NCBI GenBank assembly: GCA_020726505.1
Contig: JAHLEZ010000012.1
Span: forward strand, 868,001 to 932,000
Direction: 5' to 3'
DNA: 64,000 nucleotides
Source of the DNA: Leptodontidium sp. MPI-SDFR-AT-0119
Taxonomy: Eukaryota; Ascomycota; Leotiomycetes; Helotiales; Leptodontidiaceae
Positions 11,087 through 23,522 of the stretch are shown here, piece by piece (the stretch's first letter is position 1; every line of letters begins with the position of its first letter). The notes beneath the pieces are model-generated. The model did no database searches and had not been told where the DNA came from. It worked only from the letters and a program-made list of their open reading frames with translations. A program made the translations under genes and the position numbers.

Positions 11087-14000
11087 TGTCAATCCAGAGA
11101 CACAAACGACTCGAAATAACTCAAGCTGGCGTCCATCATGTCGGCTCGTAAAGCCAGATCTGATGTCCAGCCATATGAGGTATGCCATGAGCCCTATACC
11201 AGTCAGCGTCCGTATACAGATACCAGTGATATTCAATCTTGGAGACGAAAAAGCAATCAAAGCTCACAGTCTCTCAGATGACTTACGGTAACCTCCCTGA
11301 GGTGAGCAGAGCAGGGAAGGTATCCCTCACGCCTTCTTCAAGATTCAGCACGGGTGTCCAATAGTGTGTTTTTGCCTTCTGCTTAAAATTTAGAATACAC
11401 TTAGAACATCTTCGGATTTGCTATTGAGACTCTGACTTCCTGCTCACAGCTTCCTATGTTCCAAGTCGAAGATGATAAACAACGGTGATACGACGCCACG
11501 GAAAGGTAACCACCAAGCCAAATTAATACATTCCGGGATTCCAGCCTATGGAGTTGGGATTTCATTGCTATAAAGCTGCATGCTGGTGCCTGTATTTCCA
11601 CGTCTGTTGAACTGTGAGGTCATAGATTTGCAGGCGGCTGGGGGGAAAAGCCGACTGCACCCGAAAAGGTAGGTCACAGTACCAATGAGGATCTCTCACG
11701 TCAGAAGAAGCCTAGTAGGATATGACACCGAACTCAGAGGGAGCGTAAGAAGACGGCAAACGACGTACATGTGTTCAGTCTATACCAATCACTTGACTTC
11801 TTCGCCGCTCCTGCTGTAGTAGTGAAGTGAGTATCTTACCCTCAGGAGATGAGACAAGGTACAGCAAGGTCTCAGAAGCAGTAGACACTGAGGCGTTTGA
11901 AGACAGAAAAGCTGGATTCTGCAGGTACAAATGTAGCTGTGCCGTGAGAGCCTCGTGGGGGTCCCAGGTTCATGAGCAAGGCTCAAATCATGACTGCAAT
12001 ATGCTAGCTGAAGGCACAGTACTTGCCCACGAGCCATTCTAGGGTGATTCAAAAGGTTCTTCTTAATTTAAAAGAGCGTTTGCATGCAGAACACCATTTT
12101 TGTGTCCATACTCGCTTGATACCCAATAGCGAATTTCATTCCAGCGACTTCAAAACTTCAAAAGCCAAAGCACTCCAAGGGTCATCAATACTCATCGGAT
12201 TGCCACGGGGATATCGCTTCCTGAAGCCAGAAATCGTGGCGAATAACAGCAGCTCGAGAATCTGAAAACGGTGAGATGTGAGATTCTGTCGTCGCATGTT
12301 TCTACATTAGGAAGACGAAAGGCCTATACGAACTCCACATCCAAAGCAACAAAGTCCGGAAACCTCTCAGAAGCTCAACAGTCAGCTTCATGACTTACCT
12401 GCCGTGCAGGGCTGACGTACCGTCAGCCAACCGAGCAAGGCTCCGTTCTGCAGTCATCCTTGTGTTACCCCGGATTGAGAAATGTCCGAGAATCTGCATT
12501 CTGGGATGGTCCTTACCATACATTGAACTGACTCTCCAGGTCGGGAATTTCCTTTTTCAATATCAAGTAGCGCTTCAAAGCTGTTTCCTAAAGCTTTGGA
12601 GTTCATCTTATTTGACTACCGCTCGACCGAAGACTCTGTCCCGGTACAGATTAGTCGCATCTAGTCAGACTTGTGATACGACGAAGGACGAAGCTGGGAT
12701 CTTAGACACTGAGCCCGAGGTCGATGGTATTCCACGCTCCACATGCCGCGTGGTACTTTTTGTGCCGTCTGCTTGGTAGTTGACACTGATTACAGCAGTC
12801 TGATCTATCGTACGATCTTTAGACGAGTTGTTTTGGAAGCGGTAGAAAGGAAAGATAATCAATCACATTACTGACTCCTGGATTTAAGCTCTCTCAGAAA
12901 CCAGACTTCCCTCATGAAATGACCAACCCCTTAAGTACTTGATATATCATATGTGTTTCTACTCTTTTCTCTCCTGGCTTTAGATACAGCCAGGAGTTGA
13001 AACTGTGTAGGACTGATAAGGGTACCCAAAGAACATCAAGGATCATTGTCGTTGCCAATTTTCAGAATTTTCAAGATCAGAATCCAGGCTTTCCAATGTA
13101 CTCGAGTAGGCTAGAGCTTTGATAATTGTCCTCTGGCAAATTAATTGATAATTTGACTCAGGGCTCGTCATCCCACGCACTATACTCGAGTTCTTCTTTC
13201 GCCAGTTAGGGTCTCCTCCACAACAGAAAATACATGCGTTCAAATCCCCACCAGCGTATGTAGGACTTAAGCAGCAGTACCATATCTAAGACCAATGGGA
13301 GTGGGGGTGCTTTCGGCATTGCTAATATTCGGTTTCTCATGACGCCTCAATCGTAGTCTGTTCCATTCAGCTGGACGATCGAAATACCACGGCTAAGAAA
13401 CAGTGGGCAGCCTTGCTCCTCGCCAGCTCTGTGCGTCATCCCGCCCACATTTCGTGTGAGCGAATGAAATGACACGAAATGTTATTTTGAAATGAATTCA
13501 TTACTCCTTCTTTCTCGGAACCTGTCTTTTGATTAGTAATTTTTGTTCACCTCTTCGCATACAACAAGTGATCCGAGATAAACCAAGTGAGTTCCCCATC
13601 GCTACTCTTGCCCAATGTCCATAATCTGAGGATAACTTCCCTAAGATTGGATGAACTGGAGATTGGTTTTTAAGCAAACGCTGAAAATCACTATTCACAC
13701 TCAAGAACATGTACAAATGCAACGTTCACTGTCACTGCACAGAAACCATGCTTCTCTACAACTTCCTAACTTCTGCTCTGTACAACCCCTCGAATATGCA
13801 ACTCTGTGAAGTCATGCCGTTCCTGAACCTGCTCCAAACATTATCTGCAAGTCTCACCTGTTTAACACAAGCCCAAGACTATGCAAAAACAGGGGTTACA
13901 ACAGGTACTGACCACCAAAGAGGTGCCCGACCTGCGAGAACAAACATACTCGATATGCAAGGCTATGTCCCCACTTGGTATACGAGACAAAACATCCAAG

Positions 14001-15603
14001 CAGATACCAGGCTGATAGAACCAGGTCGCTGTACATACAATCTTTGACCGCAATGCAAGAGACACCAGAAGAGGATCCACTTTTTTAGTTTCAGATTGCT
14101 GGTAGTCCAAGTCCCTAAAATTTGGGCTCCGCTAACCTCTTGTCGGGACTACATGGAAAGCCGTACTATTCCTGGGACGCTGTGGAGTGAAACCCAGAAG
14201 CCCCTCATATTGGGTATTGCATTCACTTCAACGTCCTTTTTCCAATTTGGCACAGATCATACATAGCTTTACTTGAGGCAAGACTTTCAAGTTCAATCTT
14301 CGCCTCACACGCTTAGCTAATATCTGCTAGCAAATTCTGGCTGGACACGCCCAGAGAATCGCAAAGCAGTACAACTCCCAGGTGTATCAAGGAGCAGCCG
14401 ATAATTTTCGAAAACCTTACTGTGACGGGGTACTTAACCCAAAGATATCTGATGTGGTCAATACCCCGACTGTCCACATCAAAACATCGTCTGGGCAGGC
14501 TGAAGTTTCAAATCCACTTCTGCTGTACACGTTCCAAGAGTTCCCCCTGAACTCAACAGTCCTGAAGGCGAAGGAAGACTTACAACGCACCCGACGACGG
14601 TTCGAGATCCAATTGATAATGTATCAATCCCTAAAACAGTCAATGCCAATCTAGGAAATGCCCAGCTAATGCAAAGAACGGTGAGAATGTTTCGACTTTG
14701 GTCACCAGACCAACCCAGTCCTGGGCTTCCTGGGGAAAATTTACAACAAGATGGCGACAAGCATATCTCATAATACTGCTTCCGAATATGGCCACAATAA
14801 AGTTCATCAAGTCATTGGTGGCTTCAGCCCTACCAATCCTGGGCACATTTTCCTACACAGCTTTCGATCCAATCTTTAGGGTGCTCAATCGCTGTCGAGC
14901 AAAAAGAAGCCCGAACTGACCTATCACAAGTTTCCTCCTCCACACCAACGTAGATCGTCTCTTGACAATATGGTAAGCCATGAAACCTACCGAGTTTCTT
15001 GTGCCTGGAATTGATGACGAAAGCTCATTCACAAATCCAATAGGCGCAACTGTCTCTGCCTCGACCCCACTGTCACCTAATACCACGGCTGATGGAAAGA
15101 CTCCATATACAAGTTCAAGCTCCATAAAAATATACCTACTTGGGTGTTATTTCCCAGAAGTCCAAGATGTAAATCCCTGAGGCTGCACAGAACTGTGGGT
15201 AAAGACTAACTTGATGACAGCAGCTGCCAAGAACTCCAGCTGAATTAGCAGCCAATGTTTCCGCCCAGGTAAAGGCTCTGTACAGCCCAGGTGAAATCCT
15301 ACAAAAAAAAAAGGTTTAGCATGAATTTCAGTGTTTGTAATGAGGTTGAATACCATGACTGTGCAATGTTGCTGGCGGAGAGGTCCTCTCGTCATTTACA
15401 AACTCTTTCTGCTCGTATGCTTTAATGTGGTACGTATTCCTTGAGATCGAAGCTTCAGATGTGTGGTCTATTGTCAATGCCTTATTGTACAATATCCAAT
15501 GCTTCAGTTCTTCGTCCATGTAATCTCGACCTCAAGTTGATTTCCCAGAGTCCACTCGGCGTGATCGCCTAGCCACCCCACCGCCCCCCATTTTCCAACT
15601 CGC
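11087..15603. other. gene-poor tract, no supportable gene
   Basis: About 4.5 kb in which no spliced model could be built. Open frames are short and scattered on both strands. The densest overlap is at 14380-15130, where both strands stay open, but none shows a domain, signal peptide or convincing splice pair. It may hold decayed genes or non-coding transcription units. Confidence 0.4.
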
Positions 15604-18039
15604 TTAAATATTGATGGCAGGTGACCAGAAAACAGGAAAAACAAAACGTAAGGGGACACCGAGCAACTCGTCAATGACTCCATCCTGTACTCCTGGTACT
15701 TCTTTGACTTCAACCCCCCCCTCAAGTACAGCGCGTACAGTCATCTCCAACAGTTCAGCGGGCGATAATGTGCTGTGGAGCAGTTCTCCTAGTTCGCCGA
15801 AATCAGGTAAACCGTTCTGAATCAGCATTTCACGAACGTTTCGGGATATCTCTTCGATACTCGGAACACCTATTTATGTCAATTTCTACTTCAAATGCTG
15901 AAAATTGCTTCTTTATATATTGGGCATGGCTTACCGCAATCGCAAATGCTACCCGCAAACCGTTATCGCTTAGTAAAAATACCCAAACAGATGAAGCAAA
16001 GACATACCTCGAGGTCCAAAAGCAAGAGTAAAGTCTTGATGGTACCTTCTGGCACCTTCATCGTTGAATATTAGTGCTTTTCCTTGAAGCCCAAAATCCG
16101 GATCTGTCCTGCGAATGTGGATCGTTGTGGCATAATACATGATCCTGCTTGCGTTGGCCCCGCGGAACAGCTCACACACTATTCGGTATCAGAATAATCC
16201 TTGATCAGGCCTAGGTTCGAAAATTGGAGGGAAAAAACCCACCTTTGGCAATTGTATCCTCTGGTCCCCCCAGTAAGCCGTCATCAAGGTACATATCTTG
16301 CACCTTGTCCCAAAGGTCTATTATGATTCCTCCGTTGGATTTGGACATAAGTCTCACTCGCTTCAGGTAGATCCACAGTCTTTGTTTCGGTAGTTGGCAA
16401 TACAACTCGGCTAGATCTTGTCGTACTCGATTTCTGAAGTTTTCCGCAAGCTCTTTGGTCCAAGTGTCAATCCTAATGCGGAATTTAAGCATGATGCGTG
16501 CTTGTTCAAAGTCCTTGGGGTCAAGCTCTTGTTTTCCACCTGTGGCAATTTAGCACTTGGTCGGAAAAGTCCTCATCAATCAGTAGAGACCAACATAGTT
16601 TGGTGTAAACTTCCCGGCATTCCTTATCGTCGCTGATTAGGTCAAACAACTTGTCAGCCGCAGCCATGGCGACCCCGAAGTCCTCTTGAAGAACAAATTT
16701 GGCTACTGCACTTCCGCCCAAGATTATCACAGCTTCTTCCAATCTCCTCAAATACCTCAGCTTCTCGTCATCCTCATATTTTGTCAAGATCTGTTTGAAG
16801 CCATGATATTTTTCCTCGTAGCGTAGGTAAAATTCCAGAGATTTTCTCAGGCTCTCTTTTCGCTTGAATACAATGATATTTGTCGGATAAGCTTCTTGCA
16901 GACATACCATGTTGATTTTCTAGACGTGTTCCTCGCAGATGTAAAAAAATCGAAAGAAAAAGACGTCAATGGCACTTGGGTGAGGCAATTCGTCACTGTT
17001 GTGGATTGGGGATCCACTGACACGCCTGGTGTAAGAATTCAGAGGCTTTGTGACCGGGAGGTCGAGTAGAAAGGAGTTCGCGTTGGCAGGGAAGTTGTGT
17101 TGCAGCAAGGTCATCTCCAACATTTCGCTCCGAAACGACTTGACTTCCTCCTCGGTGTCTTCAATGGACAAGGGTAAGATGATAGCTCTTAGAACCATCG
17201 TCAATTGTGGCGAAATATGAGCAAAGGTATGATACTCAGAGGAAACTGACCTCGACCTCACCGGTGTCAGAGCATGTCTGAGTACTTGTCGGTCCTTCGT
17301 ACACACCATATCCGTTCTCCGTCATAGAAAACTCATCAGCGGGATCAGATGGAGTGCAAAAAGATAAGTAATACATGCTTTCTTGCGCAATGAACCATTC
17401 AGCGTCCAAGTGGTAGGCTTTGTTTCCGAGTTCGGCTTCCCAGTTGGAGGTGATGTCCATATTGATCTCGAGCATTGCTTTGATGTTGGCTAGCCAGACT
17501 TCAATTGGTCTTCGAAAACTGTGATGGCGCATATACTCGACGAGCAAATCTTTATCACCTCCTTTGTAATCATTGGCGCTGTCGCCGGAAAAGCGACGAC
17601 GGACTTCCGGTCTACGATACTTCATGATGAACAGGAATTTCCGTAGAGTACCCTTCTCGCTCCTCTGAAGCGCAACTTTCTTTATCACCTGCTTCAAACC
17701 TCGCTTGAATAGTGCTGATGGTTTCTGCAGCTTGATTCTCGAGAGTACCGAGCATTTTCTCGATGTGTTGTTGATCTTGGTTGAACCTAACATCTATGTA
17801 TAGGTCCTGGATCCCAAATGTCTTGGCTACCTTCGATTCTTGAAATTCGGCTTTGGGACCCTTGAGCTTGAGGCTGTTGACGACGATTTCTCCAGGATAA
17901 ATGCCACTCTTTGATTTGTATGCTTTCCCACCACGTCTGGAGCCTCCCTTGTATTTTTGGGCGAAGTTTTTGAGAGGAACTGGGGAACGAAGTGGTGATA
18001 CCTGGTTACAGGTTCCGATCGAGATGGCTTAGACATCAT
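15604..18039 (-). pseudogene. DUF4238 family gene, multiply frame-broken
   Basis: Remnant of a large fungal DUF4238 protein (PF14022-like, function unknown). The start MMSKPSRSEP leads into the family hallmark RYHHFVPQFL. Recognisable blocks then follow in order but in changing frames: GTLRKFLFIMKYR, CTPSDPADEF-MTENGYG, SFLLDLPV..NSYTRR, RLEEAVIILGG, KQRLWIYLKRVR and GGPEDTIAK. Frame breaks are needed near 17967-17971 (an A-run), 17675-17692, 17250-17262 and 16535-16545, and an in-frame TAG lies at 16920-16922. Two normal introns remain near the 3' end (after TIAK, and after FGPRG). The last exon, read from about 15870, ends at 15604. With five lesions it cannot encode the full protein. Consensus error alone would have to be unusually dense here. 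Confidence 0.8.
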
Positions 18040-18436
18040 GAATACTCGGCCGATGAAATAGTTGAGATAAAGTTTAGGAATAGGGAATAATATTGTTATA
18101 TCAAATTTGTAGACCGATGTTCCTTCGGGCGAGGCTGAGGGAACTGTTGGCAACTACAACACTTGACCTATTCGGGCTTCATGTATGCATGTCAACCGAT
18201 CGAGTCATCCGCCGAGCCATATCCGCTACTTGAATTGCGGATATTATTAGATTAGGAGAGATCATCCATTGAGTGTATGCGGGTTCTCAAAATGTCCCTG
18301 TCCTGTCATTGTTAATTTTGATCAACTTCAATTCGGTACACCAAACGACGACCTTTGCGTGTCCCGCGGACAGTCGATGTTCCCAGTATTTATAAGAATA
18401 TTCAAACCAACTAGCTTCGGAGCTTACTTCCAGCAT
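18040..18436. other. intergenic
   Basis: A short gap of about 400 bp between the 5' end of the DUF4238 remnant and the 3' end of the GH74 gene, both on the minus strand. It should hold the GH74 3' UTR. Nothing distinctive is seen. Confidence 0.5.
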
Positions 18437-20852
18437 TCAGGGAAGACCGTAGAAAATTCCCCTGCCATTGGTCCCTACGAAAACCATGCCCTCCGTCTCC
18501 CAGCTAGCAGCCAAGGGGTTTGGATTTGCGCTCCCAAACCCATGTTCAGCATCACTGATGACTTCCCAAGTAGCGCCTTCATCAGCACTCCTCCTAAGTG
18601 CCACCACATTGTCAACAGTAGCAAAAGCAAAGACATTCGTACCATTTCCTGCTCCCTTCCCTACGGCAATGTGTGTACCTGATTGCACTCCAGGGCTGGC
18701 CGTGAAGGTTTTCCCAAAGTCGATGGAGTGATAGATGCCCGTATTAGTAGAGTACCACACATCTCCTGCTTTGGCAGGATGGACGGCAAGCAGACCCACG
18801 CCATACGAGGTTATGTTCGCTGAGCGTGTGAAAGTTTTGCCACCGTCACTGGACACGTAGACCCCAGTTTCATCACCAGCGTAGAAGAAATTAGGGTCAA
18901 CTTTGTCGGAAACAACGGCGATACTGGTAGGAAGAGATGCGATAGTGGTGCTCGAACCATTAGAGACGAGCAAAGACCCTGCAGATGATGTCCAGACTAG
19001 TGACGACGCATCTGCTGCGAAAGCAATCGAGCCTCCGGACGCAGCTGGGACAGCGGTGTTAAGAGTCCATGTAACACCAGCATCAGAAGAGATAGCGAGT
19101 TTGGAATCTCCGATTCTCAAAATGTTCGTTGGGACGAGACCTGCGAAATCTAAGGCGGTTGTGCTGGCCCAGAACGGATCTTCAAATCCATCATTGGGGG
19201 ATACGTCCAAGTCTTTGTGTACGAAACCTGCAACATCGAGAACGGCACTGATGAGTGGAATGTTGATGCCAGGAGGAGCTATGAGATCCTGAACAGCTGT
19301 CTCCTCGACGCCATCTGCGAGGGAAGTGACGTGTACAGCTGGCCAGGACTCTAGGTTATGCCCACCATATATTGTAGCTCCGGTTCCGTAAAGCCACTAT
19401 ATACAAGGAGTCAGTACGCGGAGGTTGTATATTGCGAGTAATTTGGGACAATGGTGCTTACGTGATTGCTGTCAAAAGGATTGATCTCGAGAGCTTCAAC
19501 CATCCAACCCAAAATCTTGGTGTCTCCTTTTTGACGCTGATTATTAATCCACGGTGCTTTCTCCGTCTGAAGATTATCAGTACTTTCCCACCAACAATTC
19601 AAGAGAGAAGCTCACATCGTATGTGTAATAATTCTTCTGGACGCCTCCGACATAGTCCCAGATGGTTGTCCAGGTTGCACCCTGCAAAGTATCAGTACTC
19701 TATCCTCCAAGATCGCGATGCACTAACCGAGTCGTTACTTCTGAATATCTGAACATCCGGACCCCAAAGGTTCATCGCTGAAACCATCAAGGTTCCAGAA
19801 TTCTGTGCGTCCAAAGCCAACCCACCATAGCCAATGGTGACGTTATTTGTTACTACCCAGGCTGGTGTGATATCTGAGAAGATCCCGTTGGAAGAGAGTC
19901 GGTACACCGACCCCGTTCCAGCGCTGTAGGGGCCGGATTCGCTATTGTAGGTAATATACAGGACCTTCTCTACTGTAGAAAACTTCATTTTGTGAGGAAA
20001 AACTCCCGAAGGCTGACCAGCTATTGCGGTCCAAGACTCCCCAGCATCTTCAGAAACCCACATGGAAGAGGTTCTGTCTGCAGTTCCAACATAAATTCGT
20101 GAAGTAGCTCCATTGATCAAGGCAGACGTAGGGTCGAACTCGATGGCAGACAAACCATTGATGTCGTTACTGTAGCCTGAAGTGTCTGTTGCATCGACTT
20201 GATATGTGCCGGTAGCGGCGAAGCTGGCAACCCTCTGAAATGTAACTCCTTGGTCAACACTTTTCCAGAGCCCATTTCCACTTCGAGCTCCGAAATAGAT
20301 GACTTTGTTGTTTTGAGGATCAATTGCAAGACGCTCTCCCATACCCCGTCCCGGCATGTTTCCTCCAACTTTAAAAGGAAGGGTTGTTCGTGCCCAAGTT
20401 GCTCCGTAGTCTTCACTGCGTAGAATGGATCCGTTCCGAGGATCCCAGCTGTTGGTGTACATTCCAACAGCAGCATAGACCCGTCTGGGATCAACTGGAT
20501 CTGTGGCCACAGCATCAACTCCCCATTCGTTCCTGTTGAGATCAGATCCGAAAACATGGAACTAAGCTGGAGAGCATACCACAGAGTGTCGTTAACATAA
20601 TCTTGAAGTGCAGTCCAAGAATCGTCCGCATTCAGTCTATACAAGCCTCCGATATCCGTTCTGGCATAGGCAAGTCCTTTTTCAGTTGGATTGAAAACAA
20701 TGCCTGGAACAAATCCGCCCCCGCCGCCAATTTTCACACTTTTCCCTATTTTTTTTGTTAGCCTTTCCAAGGCTAGGAGATTCGATTGTCATACAAGTGT
20801 AAGCAGAAACTGATGAGCAGAGTAAGCTGCCGAAGAGAAATATTGAACGCAT
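18437..20852 (-). CDS. GH74 xyloglucanase, 719 aa
   Basis: Secreted glycoside hydrolase family 74 enzyme that cleaves xyloglucan, the main hemicellulose of dicot walls. Exons 20852-20795, 20745-20580, 20532-19728, 19681-19616, 19566-19462 and 19396-18437 give exactly 720 codons. The signal peptide ends near VSAYT. The fold is the two seven-bladed propellers of the family, seen as many repeated SxDxGxTW-type Asp-box turns (SEDYGATW, SVDQGVTF, SEDAGESW, SSDAGVTW, SSDGGKTF, SADEGATW). Putative catalytic acids are Asp50 in ARTDIGGLYR and Asp397 in NPFDSNHWLYGTG, just before the last splice. There is no C-terminal CBM1: the protein stops right after the final propeller (GRGIFYGLP). Endo- versus chain-end action cannot be read by eye. 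Confidence 0.93.
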
Positions 20853-21777
20853 AGTAAAGAATGTGAAGAGAAGCGAAAGTTCCTAGAACCACGGAAAACA
20901 TTTGGAGAGCTGGGAAACATCACGACTTACATAGTGGAGATCAGAAATTGCCTGTAGCAAATAGAGGAGCGAAATCTCGGTTGCCAATGCCGAGACAACG
21001 ACTTTGAAGTTTAATCCCCCTTGAGGCTATATTCAAGATCTGCACCACTCTTGGCGCCCGAATCATGAGATGAACACGAAGATGGCTAAATTAAAACAAT
21101 GGGGTGTCGAGGATCTTCGCATGGAAGCCATTGGCGGAACAACAGAACGAGAGATCTCGGATGGACTGTGACATTGTGACATCGTCAATCTGGAGAAAAG
21201 AAGATCCGTTTCTAGGCGATGTTTGAGATCCCTTTGGAAGTGGGGAACTACAGTAAGCGAGAAGAACCCCGCGTTCTAGCTGTCAAGAATCTCTCAAAGG
21301 CGATCCTGTTAGCAGTCTAAGAGCAATATGGAGTCGTTTGAATTTATTTATTGGAAAGTGGAGCTGAAAAGACTTTCACGAGTCGAAGGAAAATATTCGA
21401 AAAATATCACCTGACCATGCTCGCCACTATGTAAGCCTGACTACTCCCGGTTCCAGGCGGATAAAATGCCATACTTCTGGGGGATTACCGGAACATCCCG
21501 AATTGTCGATCCATTCAATTGTCATGAGCTCTCGTGGAGACGACTTACTAAAGTCGGAAGGATTCATACCCAGCGGCACGGCTTTAGCCTGGAGAAAAAG
21601 ACCCAATTACCAAAAGATTTCAATTGTGGATATGACAGCGACGTGCAACAAAGTGACCGATTCTACAAATGGAGCCACGTGGAATTTGAAATAGATGCTC
21701 TGTGGCTGCTGCAAATACTGCATCGGTTCGAGGTCTTAGCACCCACGCTAAGGTTTGGCCCAGCTCTCAAGCGATCT
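20853..21777. other. intergenic
   Basis: Promoter of the GH74 gene (minus) and 3' flank of the PhyH gene. A plus-strand frame at 21466-21906 is the antisense of the last PhyH exons and their flank. I see no independent gene. Confidence 0.5.
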
Positions 21778-22982
21778 TCAATCAATCGAGCGTCTAAAGG
21801 AGAAGTCATCGTTCAGCTTCACAAAGTCACTATCGTCAGGCAAGAGATCTGCTCTAACTTCGACTGGTTGGCCTCCGTGTTTCATGAAGAAATTCCCTTG
21901 GCTTAGAGGAAGCTTCACCCGAAGAGTATGGTTTTCATACCATTGTGCCTAAGAGCTTGAATCAGCATCTGAGAACTTCATGTAAACAAGCCATAGTACT
22001 CGCGAGAGCGACAAACAAAGGCAACACAAGATTGGAGAGGTACGGACCTGATACCCCAAGGCAAGCATGATCCTGTAGTTCTCGCTCTCGTTTGGCATAC
22101 CCGCATGCCATGTCCTGACATCTCGTAACATGATATCACCTTTCTCGCAAACCGGCTGAATTGGTGGTCGTGTCTGGCGTCTCTTTTCAACGACCTCAGG
22201 AAGGACGTAAGTAACTGGCTCTCCAACCCGCAAGGTTGCATTTGCAAGTGTTGTTTCGGCCGTTGCAATGACTTGATCCTTTCCCGAAGTTGATGCATGA
22301 GACCCAAGCCAGAACTCGGTAGATCCAGTAGTGACGTTGAAGGGGCAGAGAGGAACGTTGGCGATCACGAAAAAGGGGCACTGGAGGGTATTTTGATAAG
22401 TCTCGGCTAAAAAGGGGGGTCATGTGCCTACTTGAGGGTGGAAGAATGTTATATCTTTATGAACTGGCTGTCGAAGACCGTTGGTGTGTGGAAGCGCATT
22501 ATTTCCGGTCAAGAAATTCCAGATGGGTTTTGTGCCGAGATAGCTGGATTCGAGAAGGATTAATAAGTGGCGTATTTATTGATATTGACCGGTACTCACA
22601 CATTCATGATCTGAATAACAAATGGATTGAAAAACACATCATTGTAAAGGTACTTTGAGTCTTTCAGGGGAGGTGCTTGTAGAATATTGGCTAATTGACT
22701 ATTAGTTTACATCTAGTTTCAGAATGTGTAGAACCTACACCTGACCCCTTGATTGAATGGCTTCAAGTTGTTGTTGAGCAGGTCGTCTGCTTCCTTGCTC
22801 ATCTGCACATTCAAGTGATCCACGTGAGCCACATCTACAACGGATTTGAGAACTACAAATCCATCTTGATGAAGGCCTTCTAATGCTGCCTCGATATTGG
22901 GACTATCATATGCTGAGGCTTTTAATTCGGCAAGAGTGGGATGGATAAGACGAAGTGTGTCAACTCCGCCGTCAGAAATCAT
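21778..22982 (-). CDS. phytanoyl-CoA dioxygenase (PhyH) family, 318 aa
   Basis: Fe(II)/2-oxoglutarate-dependent dioxygenase of the PhyH superfamily. Exons 22982-22741, 22698-22600, 22543-22432, 22380-22048 and 21948-21778 total 319 codons. The facial triad is visible: His142 and Asp144 in QPVHKDITFFHPQ, and His243 in TWHAGMPNE, with the 2-oxoglutarate-binding Arg254 in ENYRIML. No signal peptide is evident, so it probably acts in the cytosol or peroxisome. Fungal members act on secondary metabolites as often as on phytanoyl-CoA, so the substrate is open. It is divergently arranged with the permease remnant at 23523. The start at 22982 was chosen because the upstream in-frame extension has no conserved character. 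Confidence 0.9.
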
Positions 22983-23522
22983 GGCTGCAGGATACGATTT
23001 AGGCTGAAGAGAATAAGAAGATGTATGACTTTGATAAGTAGAGATTCTTGTACACGCCCTCGAGCAGAGATGTTTTCTTTTAAGTATATTGATGTCTTGG
23101 CAGAGAGATGCACGCCCGGCGAGCAATTCGAGGCTAGACCCTTGATTCCAAGATTATGCTGTTTTTGATTGGATGCATCAAGCGAGGCCAAGATTTTAGT
23201 GCCAGAGTGATTTTAAACGACTGATATCCAATGGGAAGCAAATAGGGTCGAAAGTTCGGACTAGATGCGGTTGGTACAGGAGCGAATCTGCACAGCGTGA
23301 ACAAAATGATAAGCTTCCTGGTCATGATAGTTCCCGGCCAGACGTTTGTTTAAAGCGAGGATAGCCCGCACTCGTCATGAATTTTCTTCTTCCATTTGCC
23401 ATTCTCTTGTCCGTTGGACTCCGGTTGAGCGGCAGCAGCCAAGCCCACACAGTTCGAGTCCAAGAAACAGATAGGCCACCAGTCTCTTAGGTGGAAGATT
23501 GTCTTTGAGTCTTCAGCTCACC
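22983..23522. promoter_or_regulatory. divergent intergenic region
   Basis: A 540 bp head-to-head spacer between the PhyH gene (minus) and the NCS1 permease remnant (plus). It would once have driven both genes. No specific operator was recognised. Confidence 0.4.

Noticed and set aside
14380..15130. Overlapping frames on both strands, possible gene
   Set aside because: No domain, no signal peptide and no convincing intron set; neither strand is favoured.
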